From: an uncultured Winogradskyella sp.
Lineage (GTDB): Bacteria; Bacteroidota; Bacteroidia; Flavobacteriales; Flavobacteriaceae
Assembly: GCF_947498005.1 (NCBI RefSeq)
Contig: NZ_CANMIW010000003.1
Coordinates: 1-64,000, forward strand
DNA: 64,000 nucleotides
Direction: 5' to 3'
The position numbers were made by a program, and so were the translations under genes. Under the pieces are notes generated by a model. That model was not told the origin of the DNA. It made no database searches and saw only the letters and a program-made list of their open reading frames with translations. This document shows, piece by piece, positions 8,857 to 17,645 of the stretch; the first letter of the stretch is position 1; each line of letters opens with the position of its first letter.

Positions 8857-9697
8857 GATACTAAAGGCAGGTTTTTATTCTACTATACAAGACAATGGAC
8901 GTTTTGGGTATAGTAGTTTTGGGGTGCCAGTTTCAGGAGCTATGGATCAAAAAGCTTATAATTTTGCCAATACTATTTTAGGTAACGACAAAAACTCTGC
9001 CGTAATTGAAATGACGATGGTTGGAGCTGAAATACAGTTTATGGTCCCGACCTTAGTTGCCATTACAGGTGCAAACATGACTCCAAAACTTAATGGCATT
9101 CCTATAGATATGAATACTTCGATTGTTGTAAGAGTAAACGATGTTTTATCATGTGGCATTGCTAAAAATGGTTTTAGAACTTATATTGCGGTAAAAGGTG
9201 GATTTCTTACAGATTTAGTATTGGGCAGTAGAAGTATGCTCAAAGTTGTCACAGAACCTTTTAAACTTAATAATGGAGACAGTATAGCAATTACAGAATC
9301 ATCTAAATTACAAAATATTAAAAACGCTAAGATTAGATTTAACGATGGATATCTTAAAACAAATTGTATAAAAGTAACAAAAGGACCAGAGTTTTATAAA
9401 TTAACTCATCAGCAGCAAGAATCGCTTTTAAGTCAAAGTTTTGAGGTTTCAAAATATAATAACCGAATGGCTTATCAACTTTTGCCTTTATTTAATAATA
9501 ATTTGGAATCAATATTAACAGCACCAGTGTTACCAGGAACGGTTCAGTTAACTCCATCTGGACAACTTATTGTATTAATGAGAGATTGCCAAACTACAGG
9601 TGGTTATCCAAGAGTTTTGCAGTTAACTGATCACGCTGTAAATATTTTAAGTCAGAAAATGTCTGGAACTCAAATTTCAATACATTTAAAAATCTAA
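8849..9697 (+). CDS. pxpC: 5-oxoprolinase subunit PxpC (KipA family)
   Basis: Subunit C of 5-oxoprolinase (biotin-dependent carboxylase-like/KipA family), 282 residues. The start motif KAGFYSTIQDNGRFGY and the following GVPVSGAMDQKAYNFAN are characteristic, as is the late stretch RDCQTTGGYPRV. It is the last gene of the operon, and an AT-rich 89-base gap without a clear terminator follows. Together with PxpA and PxpB it should hydrolyse 5-oxoproline at the cost of ATP. Confidence 0.92.
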   Translation: MVKILKAGFYSTIQDNGRFGYSSFGVPVSGAMDQKAYNFANTILGNDKNSAVIEMTMVGAEIQFMVPTLVAITGANMTPKLNGIPIDMNTSIVVRVNDVLSCGIAKNGFRTYIAVKGGFLTDLVLGSRSMLKVVTEPFKLNNGDSIAITESSKLQNIKNAKIRFNDGYLKTNCIKVTKGPEFYKLTHQQQESLLSQSFEVSKYNNRMAYQLLPLFNNNLESILTAPVLPGTVQLTPSGQLIVLMRDCQTTGGYPRVLQLTDHAVNILSQKMSGTQISIHLKI

Positions 9698-9786
9698 TGC
9701 ATTTTTAAAATAAATAAATTTCTTTAGCATTTTAATTAAAATGTTTAATTTAACAGATATAACCTTAACAGATTAAATAATATATT

Positions 9787-10188
9787 ATGAACAACATCAA
9801 CGGCTTAATCACTCCAACAGAGGCTAAAGAATTAAATGACGCGTATACTTCTCGTCATACCTTAATCACAAATCAAATCACTAAAGTAGGAGATAATAGA
9901 TCATCCTGGTATTCTTTAGAAAAAATTAAAGCATATTTAGAATATGCGGAAAAACAAGCTAAAGATTTAGGCTTTGAAATGAATGGCATCCGCATTTATT
10001 GTGGCGCACATGAACCAGAAGAAGGAAGCGACATCGATGCAGAGGGTTTAACTACTTTATTTTTAATACCTACAACTGCCGCAGACGAAGGTAAAGGAGG
10101 AGGCGATTCTAATCCTGATATTCCTGGTGCACATGGATTGAACAATGGTAGCCATGGCCAGCCGCCAACTGCTAATTATCCACAATAA
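9787..10188 (+). CDS. Small conserved-looking hypothetical protein, first of a three-gene sensor set
   Basis: A 133-residue soluble protein that I do not recognise. The first 100 residues look folded (charged helices such as YSLEKIKAYLEYAEKQAKDL, then strands GIRIYCGAHEP and LTTLFLIPT). The C-terminal 35 residues are Gly, Asn and Pro-rich and look disordered. No signal peptide or membrane segment is seen. The stop is six bases before the start of the seven-helix membrane protein, which itself overlaps a histidine kinase gene, so the three are probably co-transcribed. It could be a ligand-binding or adaptor partner of that sensor; this is inference. Confidence 0.7.
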   Translation: MNNINGLITPTEAKELNDAYTSRHTLITNQITKVGDNRSSWYSLEKIKAYLEYAEKQAKDLGFEMNGIRIYCGAHEPEEGSDIDAEGLTTLFLIPTTAADEGKGGGDSNPDIPGAHGLNNGSHGQPPTANYPQ

Positions 10189-10194
10189 CGATAT

Positions 10195-10899
10195 ATGGAC
10201 GAATTCATCAATGAATACTATAACCTGATAACACGAGGAGTAGAATTCTTAGCTGCATTTACAGGTATATTAGTTTTTAAAAAATATAAACACACACCGA
10301 CAAAAACAATAATTTACTTTTTAATTTATGCATTTTGGGTTGATTTTATTGGGTCTTATCCGTCCTTTTTATATAAGAATGATCTTTTTTATTTGATTGA
10401 AGGGACGTTAATTCAGAGAAATTATTGGTGGTTTACAATTTTTTGGTGGATTGGTCTATCAGTTTTTGTTTCTTATATAAATTATCAGATAATTGAAAAT
10501 AATCGGCTAAAAAAAATTATTAAATATAGCTTTTACCTTTATATAGTACAGATATTATTATCTATAGCTTTTAGATTTGAATACTTATTTACACCAAATG
10601 AGCAATTTATAAAAATAGCTAGTTTTTGGATGGTTAGCCTGTCTATAATTGTCTATTATTTTGAGTTGTTAGGTTCGGATAGAATAATTCAATTTTATAA
10701 ATCAGTCTATTTTTATTTTAATTCGGCTTTGTTTTGTTGGATACTTATAATGATACCGATGGATTTTTTTGAGAAATATTTTGTTCCTGAAGATGTAGCC
10801 TATATTATGTTGAAATATAAAATATATTTATCATTGAATATTTTTCTTTACCTAACCTTTACAACAGCATTAATATTTTGCAAGCCACAGACCAGATAA
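10195..10899 (+). CDS. Seven-helix membrane protein coupled to a histidine kinase
   Basis: A 234-residue integral membrane protein with about seven hydrophobic helices, rich in Phe, Tyr and Trp (for example NYWWFTIFWWIG). I see no enzymatic motif and do not know the family. It begins six bases after the preceding small gene, and its 3' end overlaps the histidine kinase gene by 22 bases if the kinase starts at TTG 10878. The arrangement resembles a 7TM sensor separated from its kinase, so it may be the sensing half of that signalling protein. This is inference from gene order only. Confidence 0.7.
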   Translation: MDEFINEYYNLITRGVEFLAAFTGILVFKKYKHTPTKTIIYFLIYAFWVDFIGSYPSFLYKNDLFYLIEGTLIQRNYWWFTIFWWIGLSVFVSYINYQIIENNRLKKIIKYSFYLYIVQILLSIAFRFEYLFTPNEQFIKIASFWMVSLSIIVYYFELLGSDRIIQFYKSVYFYFNSALFCWILIMIPMDFFEKYFVPEDVAYIMLKYKIYLSLNIFLYLTFTTALIFCKPQTR

Positions 10900-11681
10900 T
10901 AAGTACAGCCGCAGAACGCCAACTAATAATATATATGATTATAGTACTGATTATTATATCAGTACTTATCATATTATTTTTTATTGTCTATCAAAAAAGA
11001 AAAAATCAACTTCTTTTAAGTAATATAGAACAACAACAAAAATTTGATGAAGAACTCATTAAAACTCAACAAGAAATTCAAGAAGAAACATTGAAGCATG
11101 TTGGGCAGGAGTTACATGATAATATTGGGCAAATGCTTGTATTGGCTACAATGCATATTAATGCTGCTTCTAAAGTGGTAAAGGACGAAGTGAAACCAAA
11201 AATTAATAATGCTTCTGATGCATTAAAAAACACTTTAGAAGAAGTTAGAGCACTTTCTAAGTCTTTAAATAGTGATGTTATTAATAATCGTGGTTTCGAA
11301 GCAACGGTAAAGAATGAAGTAGAAAGGTTAGGTAAGTTTGGATTTATTGATTCTAAAATGTCAATAATAGGAGAGAAGGTAAACTTTGAAAACAATAAAG
11401 ATGAAATCATCTTATTCCGAATCTTGCAAGAATTTTTCTCTAATACACTAAAATATGCAGAAGCAGAACATTTGCGTGTAAGCTTAGACTACCAAAAGGA
11501 ATTTTTAATAATTTCTGCACAAGATGATGGATCTGGTTTTAACTTAGAAACAGCAGAAAAAAGTTCTGGATTAATTAATATGGAAAAACGTGCGGAGTTA
11601 CTTAATGCAGATTTTCAATTAGAATCTAACATTGGTAAAGGAACAATTTTAAGAATAACGTATCCATATAAAACAGCTTAG
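10878..11681 (+). CDS. HisKA_3-type sensor histidine kinase
   Basis: A membrane-bound histidine kinase of the NarX/DesK (HPK7) type, 267 residues. One membrane helix lies at about residues 17-38, followed by a coiled coil. The HisKA_3 motif GQELHDNIGQML puts the phosphorylated His near residue 80. The HATPase has an N box around EFFSNTLKYAEA, a G1 box DDGSGF and a second Gly-rich motif SSGLINMEKRAELL. All catalytic motifs are present. The TTG start at 10878 overlaps the upstream gene; the ATG at 10935 is the alternative, trimming 19 residues. No response regulator gene is adjacent. Its stop overlaps the convergent pseudouridine synthase gene by four bases. Confidence 0.88.
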   Translation: MQATDQIISTAAERQLIIYMIIVLIIISVLIILFFIVYQKRKNQLLLSNIEQQQKFDEELIKTQQEIQEETLKHVGQELHDNIGQMLVLATMHINAASKVVKDEVKPKINNASDALKNTLEEVRALSKSLNSDVINNRGFEATVKNEVERLGKFGFIDSKMSIIGEKVNFENNKDEIILFRILQEFFSNTLKYAEAEHLRVSLDYQKEFLIISAQDDGSGFNLETAEKSSGLINMEKRAELLNADFQLESNIGKGTILRITYPYKTA

Positions 11682-12388
11682 TTATTACATGCGTTCCAGA
11701 CTGCTTCATTTGGCAGAGGTGCTGTAAATTTTAAATCTTCTTTCTTTACAGGATGAACGAAACGCAATGTTCTTGCGTGCAAACTAATACTAGCATCTTT
11801 ATTACTTCTATTAAAACCATATTTTAGATCGCCCTTTATTGGGCAACCAATAGAGGATAACTGAACTCTAATTTGATGATGTCTTCCCGTTTCTAAATCT
11901 ATTTCTAGAAGGTAGAAATTATCTAATGTTTGTATTATTTTATAATGAAGAATAGCCTTTTTACTCCCTTCAACTTCTTTGATATAGGCTGTAGATTTAT
12001 TGTTTTTAGGATTCTTTTTTAGCCAATGTATCAAAGTGCCACTTGTTTTAGGTGGTTCGTTTTTTACTAAAGCCCAATACGTTTTTTTTGCTGTTTTCTC
12101 TGCAAATAGTTTATTTAATCTAGGTAAAGCTTTACTTGTTTTAGAAAATAATACAATTCCAGTAGTTGGCCTGTCCAAACGATGAACCACACCCAAATAT
12201 ACATTTCCTTCTTTGTTGTATTTGTCTTTTAGATAAGACTTAACAACTTCACTTAATGGTTTGTCACCTGTTTTATCGCCTTGCACAATATCTCCAGCAC
12301 GTTTATTCACAACGATGATATGGTTGTCTTCATGCAAAACTTGAAGATTATTTTTATTAGATGAAATTTTTTCTGAACGATGAGCCAC
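11678..12388 (-). CDS. RluA-family pseudouridine synthase
   Basis: An RNA pseudouridine synthase of the RluA family, 236 residues. The catalytic Asp sits in HRLDRPTTGIVLF, and the family motifs GRHHQIRVQLSSIG and PIKGDLKYG follow. It lacks the N-terminal S4 domain of RluC/RluD, and short forms of this kind occur in Bacteroidota. The RNA target is unknown. It ends convergently with the histidine kinase and starts 48 bases downstream of panB, across a short tandem repeat. Confidence 0.9.
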   Translation of the reverse strand: MAHRSEKISSNKNNLQVLHEDNHIIVVNKRAGDIVQGDKTGDKPLSEVVKSYLKDKYNKEGNVYLGVVHRLDRPTTGIVLFSKTSKALPRLNKLFAEKTAKKTYWALVKNEPPKTSGTLIHWLKKNPKNNKSTAYIKEVEGSKKAILHYKIIQTLDNFYLLEIDLETGRHHQIRVQLSSIGCPIKGDLKYGFNRSNKDASISLHARTLRFVHPVKKEDLKFTAPLPNEAVWNACNN

Positions 12389-12410
12389 TAATACACTACT
12401 AATTAATTTC

Positions 12411-12438
12411 GCTTACTGCTTACTGCTTACTGCTTACT
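12411..12438. repeat. Four-copy 7-bp tandem repeat (GCTTACT)
   Basis: Four perfect head-to-tail copies of GCTTACT fill most of the gap between the panB stop and the pseudouridine synthase start. The last copy touches the panB stop codon. Slipped-strand variation in copy number is plausible. Confidence 0.85.
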
Positions 12439-13255
12439 AGTACTGCTCCTTCTCATTAGGAAAATCACTACTTTTTACATCAGTTGCATATTGAGAAATT
12501 GCTGTTGTCATTTCTTCATACAAATTCATGTATCGTCTTAAAAAGCGAGGATTAAATTCATGTGTCATACCCAACATATCATGTAAAACCAAAACTTGCC
12601 CATCAACACCATTACCAGCACCAATGCCTATTACAGGAATAGAAACACTCTCAGCAACTTCTTTAGCTAATTTTGCAGGAATCTTTTCTAATACAATCCC
12701 AAAACAGCCTGCTTTTTCTAACATTAAAGCATCTTCCTTTAATTGCTGTGCTTCTTGTTCTTCTTTAGCTCTTACAGTATAAGTTCCAAATTTATAAATG
12801 GATTGAGGTGTTAGTCCTAAATGTCCCATAACTGGAATTCCTGCATTTAAAATCCGTTTAATGGATTCTTTCACTTCTTTACCACCTTCCATTTTTACAG
12901 CATGTCCTCCTGATTCTTTCATTATTCTAATCGCAGAACGTAAAGCCTCTTTGGGATCACTTTGGTAGCTACCAAAAGGTAAATCAACAACTACTAAACT
13001 TCTATCAATTGCTCTTACAACAGAAGACGCATGGTAAATCATTTGATCTAACGTAATTGGCAAGGTTGTTTCATGGCCAGCCATGACATTACTTGCAGAA
13101 TCACCAACCAAAATAACATCAATACCAGCACCATCAACGATTTTTGCCATGGTATAATCGTAAGCCGTAAGCATAGATATTTTTTCGCCTTTAGACTTCA
13201 TATCTATCAAGGTTTTTACGGTAATTCTTTTATATTCTTTTTTTGCTGTAGACAT
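12437..13255 (-). CDS. panB: 3-methyl-2-oxobutanoate hydroxymethyltransferase
   Basis: PanB catalyses the first committed step of pantothenate synthesis, making ketopantoate from 2-oxoisovalerate and methylene-tetrahydrofolate in the cytosol. The 272-residue protein shows the family motifs [40 protein letters not shown] and [15 protein letters not shown]. Length is normal. It stands first in a leftward pair with the pseudouridine synthase. No other pan genes are in the window. Confidence 0.95.
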   Translation of the reverse strand: MSTAKKEYKRITVKTLIDMKSKGEKISMLTAYDYTMAKIVDGAGIDVILVGDSASNVMAGHETTLPITLDQMIYHASSVVRAIDRSLVVVDLPFGSYQSDPKEALRSAIRIMKESGGHAVKMEGGKEVKESIKRILNAGIPVMGHLGLTPQSIYKFGTYTVRAKEEQEAQQLKEDALMLEKAGCFGIVLEKIPAKLAKEVAESVSIPVIGIGAGNGVDGQVLVLHDMLGMTHEFNPRFLRRYMNLYEEMTTAISQYATDVKSSDFPNEKEQY

Positions 13256-13388
13256 TATTGTTTTTATTAGTTGAATGTAAAAATAAAGAGATTTTTATAT
13301 TTAGCTTTAAACTTAAGAGGATTTATTGAGTTGCAGAATCAAAGATGAATATACAGGACGTTGTAAAACTTAAAAGGTGTAAGTTAAA

Positions 13389-14816
13389 TTAGCAGTCTGC
13401 CAAATGTACTCCAATAGCCAAACCGCCTTCAGAAGTTTCCTTATACTTTGTATTCATGTCCTTTGCAGTTTCCCACATGGTATTAACCACTTTATCTAAT
13501 GGTACTTTTACGTTTTTAGGATCCGTATCTAAGGCTAATTCTGCTGCATTTATGGCTTTTATAGCTCCCATAGAGTTTCGTTCTATACAAGGAATTTGTA
13601 CTAAACCACCAATTGGGTCGCAAGTTAATCCTAAATGATGTTCCATAGCAATTTCTGCAGCAACAAGGACTTGTTCTGGAGTTCCGCCTAATAATTCGGT
13701 TAATGCGCCTGCTGCCATCGCAGAAGATACACCAATTTCTGCTTGACAGCCACCCATTGCAGCACTAATTGTTGCTCCTTTTTTAAAGATACTGCCAATT
13801 TCGCCAGCAACTAACAAGAATTTTTTAATGTGTTCAAAATCTGCGTCATGGTTTTCAATAACCATATAATACATTAATACAGCCGGAATTACACCAGCAC
13901 TTCCATTTGTTGGTGCAGTAACAACTCTACCTAAAGATGCATTAACTTCATTTACGGCTAAAGCAAAACAACTTACCCATTTTAGGATTTGTCTAAACTT
14001 TACCTCAGTTGTCCTAATGGTTTTTAGCCATTCTTCGGGATTGTCATATTTATTTTCGCCAATGAGATTTTTGTGCATATCAAAAGCACGTCGTCTTACA
14101 TTAAGTCCACCAGGTAAATTACCTTCGGTGTGGCAACCAGTATACATACATTCTAGCATCGTATTCCAAATACGTTTTAACTCAAAATCTATTGATGATT
14201 CTGCTCTAATAGACTTTTCATTTTCTAGTACAACACCAGAAATAGGTTGTTTTAACTGATCACAAAATTTTAATAGCTCTTCGCCATAAGAAATAGGATA
14301 AGGAAATGTGCAATAGAAAATTATTTTATTGGCTTTAGATATTTTTCGTTCCTCTTGAACTACAAAACCGCCACCAATAGAGTAGTAAGTAGATTTATAG
14401 TTTCTGCCATTGATTGTAGCTGTGAACACTAATCCGTTAGAATGAAATGGTAAAAATTTTCTATTAAAATTTATATGAGCTTTAAAATCAAAAGGAATAT
14501 CTCTTTCGTTATTAAAATGTAGAATGTTTTTCGTCTTTACATTTTCAATAATAGTAGTGATGTTTTCAACAGGCATTCGTTCTGGGTCAGCACCAGTTAA
14601 ACCTAAAATAACAGCAAAGTCTGTGGCATGTCCTTTTCCTGTTAAGGATAAAGAACCGTAAAGATCTACCTTAATGTTTTCAACTTTATCAAAACGTTTT
14701 TTATCTTTTAATTCTTTTATCCAACGTTCTGCAGCACGCCAAGGTCCTAAGGTATGTGAACTCGAAGGGCCAACGCCAATTTTTAGCATGTCAAAAACTG
14801 AAATACATTCCATCAA
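13389..14816 (-). CDS. sdaA: L-serine ammonia-lyase (iron-sulfur type, single chain)
   Basis: L-serine dehydratase converts serine to pyruvate and ammonia using an oxygen-sensitive [4Fe-4S] cluster. The 475-residue protein has the fused beta-alpha chain arrangement: the N-terminal SSSHTLGPWRAA motif and the C-terminal cluster-binding cysteines in GGCQAEIG, LTCDPIGG and PCIERN. Residue length matches the single-chain proteobacterial-type enzyme. A well-matched promoter lies just upstream (14840-14867). It is monocistronic. Confidence 0.94.
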   Translation of the reverse strand: MMECISVFDMLKIGVGPSSSHTLGPWRAAERWIKELKDKKRFDKVENIKVDLYGSLSLTGKGHATDFAVILGLTGADPERMPVENITTIIENVKTKNILHFNNERDIPFDFKAHINFNRKFLPFHSNGLVFTATINGRNYKSTYYSIGGGFVVQEERKISKANKIIFYCTFPYPISYGEELLKFCDQLKQPISGVVLENEKSIRAESSIDFELKRIWNTMLECMYTGCHTEGNLPGGLNVRRRAFDMHKNLIGENKYDNPEEWLKTIRTTEVKFRQILKWVSCFALAVNEVNASLGRVVTAPTNGSAGVIPAVLMYYMVIENHDADFEHIKKFLLVAGEIGSIFKKGATISAAMGGCQAEIGVSSAMAAGALTELLGGTPEQVLVAAEIAMEHHLGLTCDPIGGLVQIPCIERNSMGAIKAINAAELALDTDPKNVKVPLDKVVNTMWETAKDMNTKYKETSEGGLAIGVHLADC

Positions 14817-14839
14817 AAAGTAGCTTTAATTTATGTGGA

Positions 14840-14867
14840 CAAATATACATTTTGTTGTTTTATACAA
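14840..14867 (-). promoter_or_regulatory. Promoter of sdaA (-33 TTG, 17 bp, -7 TATATTTG)
   Basis: Read on the minus strand, TTG (14867-14865) is followed after 17 bases by TATATTTG (14847-14840), matching the Bacteroidota consensus TTG-N17-23-TAnnTTTG. The predicted transcript start leaves a leader of about 19 bases before the ATG at 14816. Confidence 0.6.
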
Positions 14868-14880
14868 GGTTGAATTTAAA

Positions 14881-14989
14881 AAAATAAAGAGGCTAACTAA
14901 AAAGGTGTAAAATTTGTCATTCTGAATTTATTTCAGAATCTGAAATGAGTTCAAATAAACAAGAAAAACACTTTTTTAGGTAGCCTCTT
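14881..14989 (-). terminator. Long-stem terminator with a 59-base loop, downstream of the lipoprotein gene
   Basis: Arms at 14887-14908 and 14968-14989 are complementary at 20 of 22 positions. On the minus strand the stem is followed by TTTATTTTTTT. It sits about 27 bases after the stop of the leftward lipoprotein gene and before sdaA. The loop is unusually large and carries a second palindrome (14916-14941). Confidence 0.6.
14916..14941. repeat. REP-like palindrome inside the terminator loop
   Basis: The element begins GTCATTC and ends AGAATCT. A perfect seven-base inverted repeat (TTCTGAA, loop TTTAT, TTCAGAA) forms its core. It is nearly identical to the element at 44180-44205 and shares ends with the one at 17610-17634. 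Confidence 0.65.
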
Positions 14990-15015
14990 ATAAAATTAGT
15001 TTAAAATTTTAATAG

Positions 15016-15510
15016 CTATTCTACAAATTCCATAACAGCATCGTAGTCATTAATATCTAAATTACTGCTATTTACAAAATCCACAGGTAATACCACAACT
15101 CTAAACGTTTGATTAAGGCGTTCATCATCTAATAATAAATTAAAATCGAAAGTAGGATGTGACTCAATGAAAATTGTTACGAAATCAAAATTATGTTCAA
15201 AGTTATATTGAAATTCTTCTCCTGCGTTGATATAAACAGTTTCAGGTAATGCTTTCCAAACATCATAACCGTCGACTTGACCTCTTAGATGATACACTAA
15301 AACCATATCAGATTCGTACAAGTCAATATCTAATGGAATTTCAATAGTTTCTTGATAACTGTTATTAAATGTAAAGTCTATAGTTCTTTCAAAAGATTGT
15401 CCTGTAATGTTTACACCATCATAACCATCAAAGCCTGGAGGTCCTTGCTCGCCTGCACAAGAAGTTAGTAATAATGCAAATACTGTAATAATAGATAATA
15501 TATGTCTCAT
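15016..15510 (-). CDS. Lipoprotein with a short collagen-like segment
   Basis: A predicted lipoprotein of about 164 residues. The ATG at 15510 gives MRHILSIITVFALLLTSC, a normal signal and lipobox; the longer frame to 15528 would need a TTG and adds six unlikely residues. Directly after the lipid cysteine comes GEQGPPGFDGYDG, a short Gly-Pro-Pro collagen-like stretch seen in many Bacteroidota lipoproteins. The remaining residues are an acidic beta-rich domain. Function is unknown. It is monocistronic with its own terminator. Confidence 0.75.
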   Translation of the reverse strand: MRHILSIITVFALLLTSCAGEQGPPGFDGYDGVNITGQSFERTIDFTFNNSYQETIEIPLDIDLYESDMVLVYHLRGQVDGYDVWKALPETVYINAGEEFQYNFEHNFDFVTIFIESHPTFDFNLLLDDERLNQTFRVVVLPVDFVNSSNLDINDYDAVMEFVE

Positions 15511-15589
15511 AATGTTTAGGTTTTTCAATTAGGTATCAATATTAATACCAAAGTTGAGTTTAATTTAGAAAAAAGATTTAAATCCTTTA

Positions 15590-15602
15590 TGACATCATGT
15601 CA
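15590..15602. promoter_or_regulatory. Perfect palindrome upstream of dnaK (possible operator)
   Basis: TGACAT-C-ATGTCA is a perfect 13-base palindrome, followed by a further TGTCAT half-site at about 15610. It is not the CIRCE element of HrcA. It lies about 100 bases before dnaK, whose leader also has the palindrome TTTCGCGAAA at 15669-15678. Confidence 0.35.
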
Positions 15603-15704
15603 TATTTTTTGTCATGGCATAATCATTGAATAATACTAATCGAGTTTAAAAATTAATAACACGATACTTTTCGCGAAAGCGGAAAACAAATAACAAATAT
15701 AATT

Positions 15705-17606
15705 ATGAGTAAGATTATTGGAATTGATTTAGGTACAACCAACTCTTGTGTTTCTGTAATGGAAGGTAATGAGCCAGTTGTAATCCCAAACGCTGAAGGT
15801 AAGAGAACAACACCTTCAGTTATCGCTTTCGTAGAAGGTGGTGAAATTAAAGTAGGAGATCCTGCAAAAAGACAAGCGGTTACTAACCCAACAAAAACAG
15901 TTTATTCTATTAAACGTTTTATGGGTAACAAGTATTCTGAGTCTAAAAAAGAAGCAGAACGTGTACCATACACAGTGGTAAAAGGTGACAACGATACACC
16001 AAGAGTAGATATCGATGGTCGTTTATATACACCTCAAGAATTATCAGCTATGATTCTTCAAAAAATGAAGAAAACTGCTGAAGATTATTTAGGTCAAGAT
16101 GTGTCTGAAGCTGTAATTACAGTACCAGCATATTTTAATGATGCACAAAGACAAGCAACAAAAGAAGCTGGTGAGATTGCAGGTTTAAAAGTTCGTAGAA
16201 TTATCAACGAACCAACAGCTGCAGCATTAGCTTACGGAATGGATAAAAAAGGTACTGACCAAAAAATCGTAGTATTTGATTTTGGTGGAGGAACACATGA
16301 TGTTTCTATCCTAGAATTAGGTGATGGTGTTTTTGAAGTATTGTCTACAGATGGAGATACACACTTAGGTGGTGATGATGTTGATCAACGTATTATCGAT
16401 TGGTTAGCTGAAGAGTTTATTGCAGACGAAAACATGGACTTACGTAAAGACCCAATGGCTTTACAACGTTTAAAAGAAGCTGCAGAAAAAGCAAAGATTG
16501 AATTATCATCTTCTGCTCAAACTGAAATTAACTTACCTTACGTTACAGCTACAGCTAGTGGACCAAAGCACTTGGTACGTACATTGTCTCGTTCTAAATT
16601 TGAACAATTAATTGATGATTTAATCAAGCGTACTATTGAGCCTTGCCAAACAGCTTTAAAAGCAGCAGGTTTATCAAAGTCAGATATTGATGAGGTAATT
16701 TTAGTTGGTGGTTCTACAAGAATACCAGCAGTACAAGAAGCTGTAGAAAAGTTCTTCGGAAAAGCACCAAGTAAAGGTGTAAATCCTGATGAGGTTGTTT
16801 CTTTAGGAGCAGGTATCCAAGGTGGTGTATTAACAGGTGATGTAAAAGACGTTCTTTTATTAGACGTAACACCATTATCTCTTGGTATTGAAACTATGGG
16901 TAACGTTAAGACTAACTTAATTGAAGCAAATACAACGATTCCTACTAAGAAATCGCAAGTATTCTCAACAGCAGCAGATAATCAGCCATCAGTAGAGATT
17001 CACGTATTACAAGGTGAGCGTCCTATGGCAGCAGATAATAAAACAATTGGCCGTTTCCACCTAGACGGAATTCCACCAGCAAGACGAGGAACACCTCAGA
17101 TTGAAGTTATCTTTGATATTGATGCCAATGGTATCATTAAAGTATCTGCAGAAGATAAAGCTACAGGTAAGAAACAAGATATTAGAATTGAAGCTTCATC
17201 TGGATTAACAGAAGATGAAATTGCTAAAATGAAGCAAGAAGCAGAAGCAAATGCAGAAGCAGATGCAAAAGCAGCTGAAAGTGCTAAAAAACTGAATGAA
17301 GCAGATTCTATGATTTTTCAAACTGAAAGCCAGTTGAAAGAATTTGGTGATAAATTATCTGATGATAAAAAAGCACCAATTGAATCAGCTCTTGAAGAAT
17401 TGAAAAAAGCATACGAAACAAAAGATATCGCAGTTATTGAGCCAGCTTTAGAGAAAATCAATGAGGCATGGAAAGTAGCAAGTGAAGAAATGTATAAAGC
17501 ACAAGCAGAAGCGCAAGGTGGAGCTGCAGGCCCTGAAGCAGGAGCAGAGCAACCAGTTGACGAGTCTAACGATGTGGAAGATGTAGATTTCGAAGAAGTG
17601 AAATAA
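15705..17606 (+). CDS. dnaK: Hsp70 chaperone DnaK
   Basis: The cytosolic ATP-dependent chaperone DnaK, 633 residues, full length. It starts with the canonical [13 protein letters not shown] phosphate-binding motif, carries the [15 protein letters not shown] and [13 protein letters not shown]ase motifs, then the substrate-binding domain ([14 protein letters not shown]). The tail ends acidic ([11 protein letters not shown]) as in many bacterial DnaK proteins. No dnaJ, grpE or hrcA gene is adjacent, so dnaK stands alone here. Upstream palindromes may control it. Two tRNA-like pieces lie within 100 bases of its stop codon. Confidence 0.97.
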   Translation: MSKIIGIDLGTTNSCVSVMEGNEPVVIPNAEGKRTTPSVIAFVEGGEIKVGDPAKRQAVTNPTKTVYSIKRFMGNKYSESKKEAERVPYTVVKGDNDTPRVDIDGRLYTPQELSAMILQKMKKTAEDYLGQDVSEAVITVPAYFNDAQRQATKEAGEIAGLKVRRIINEPTAAALAYGMDKKGTDQKIVVFDFGGGTHDVSILELGDGVFEVLSTDGDTHLGGDDVDQRIIDWLAEEFIADENMDLRKDPMALQRLKEAAEKAKIELSSSAQTEINLPYVTATASGPKHLVRTLSRSKFEQLIDDLIKRTIEPCQTALKAAGLSKSDIDEVILVGGSTRIPAVQEAVEKFFGKAPSKGVNPDEVVSLGAGIQGGVLTGDVKDVLLLDVTPLSLGIETMGNVKTNLIEANTTIPTKKSQVFSTAADNQPSVEIHVLQGERPMAADNKTIGRFHLDGIPPARRGTPQIEVIFDIDANGIIKVSAEDKATGKKQDIRIEASSGLTEDEIAKMKQEAEANAEADAKAAESAKKLNEADSMIFQTESQLKEFGDKLSDDKKAPIESALEELKKAYETKDIAVIEPALEKINEAWKVASEEMYKAQAEAQGGAAGPEAGAEQPVDESNDVEDVDFEEVK

Positions 17607-17609
17607 TTT

Positions 17610-17634
17610 GTCATTCCTGCGAAGGCAGGAATCT
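17610..17634. repeat. REP-like palindrome just after dnaK
   Basis: The element starts GTCATTCCTGC and has a perfect eight-base inverted repeat ATTCCTGC/GCAGGAAT around GAAG. It begins four bases after the dnaK stop. It shares its ends with the palindromes at 14916 and 44180. Confidence 0.65.
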
Positions 17635-17645
17635 CATAAAAATAA

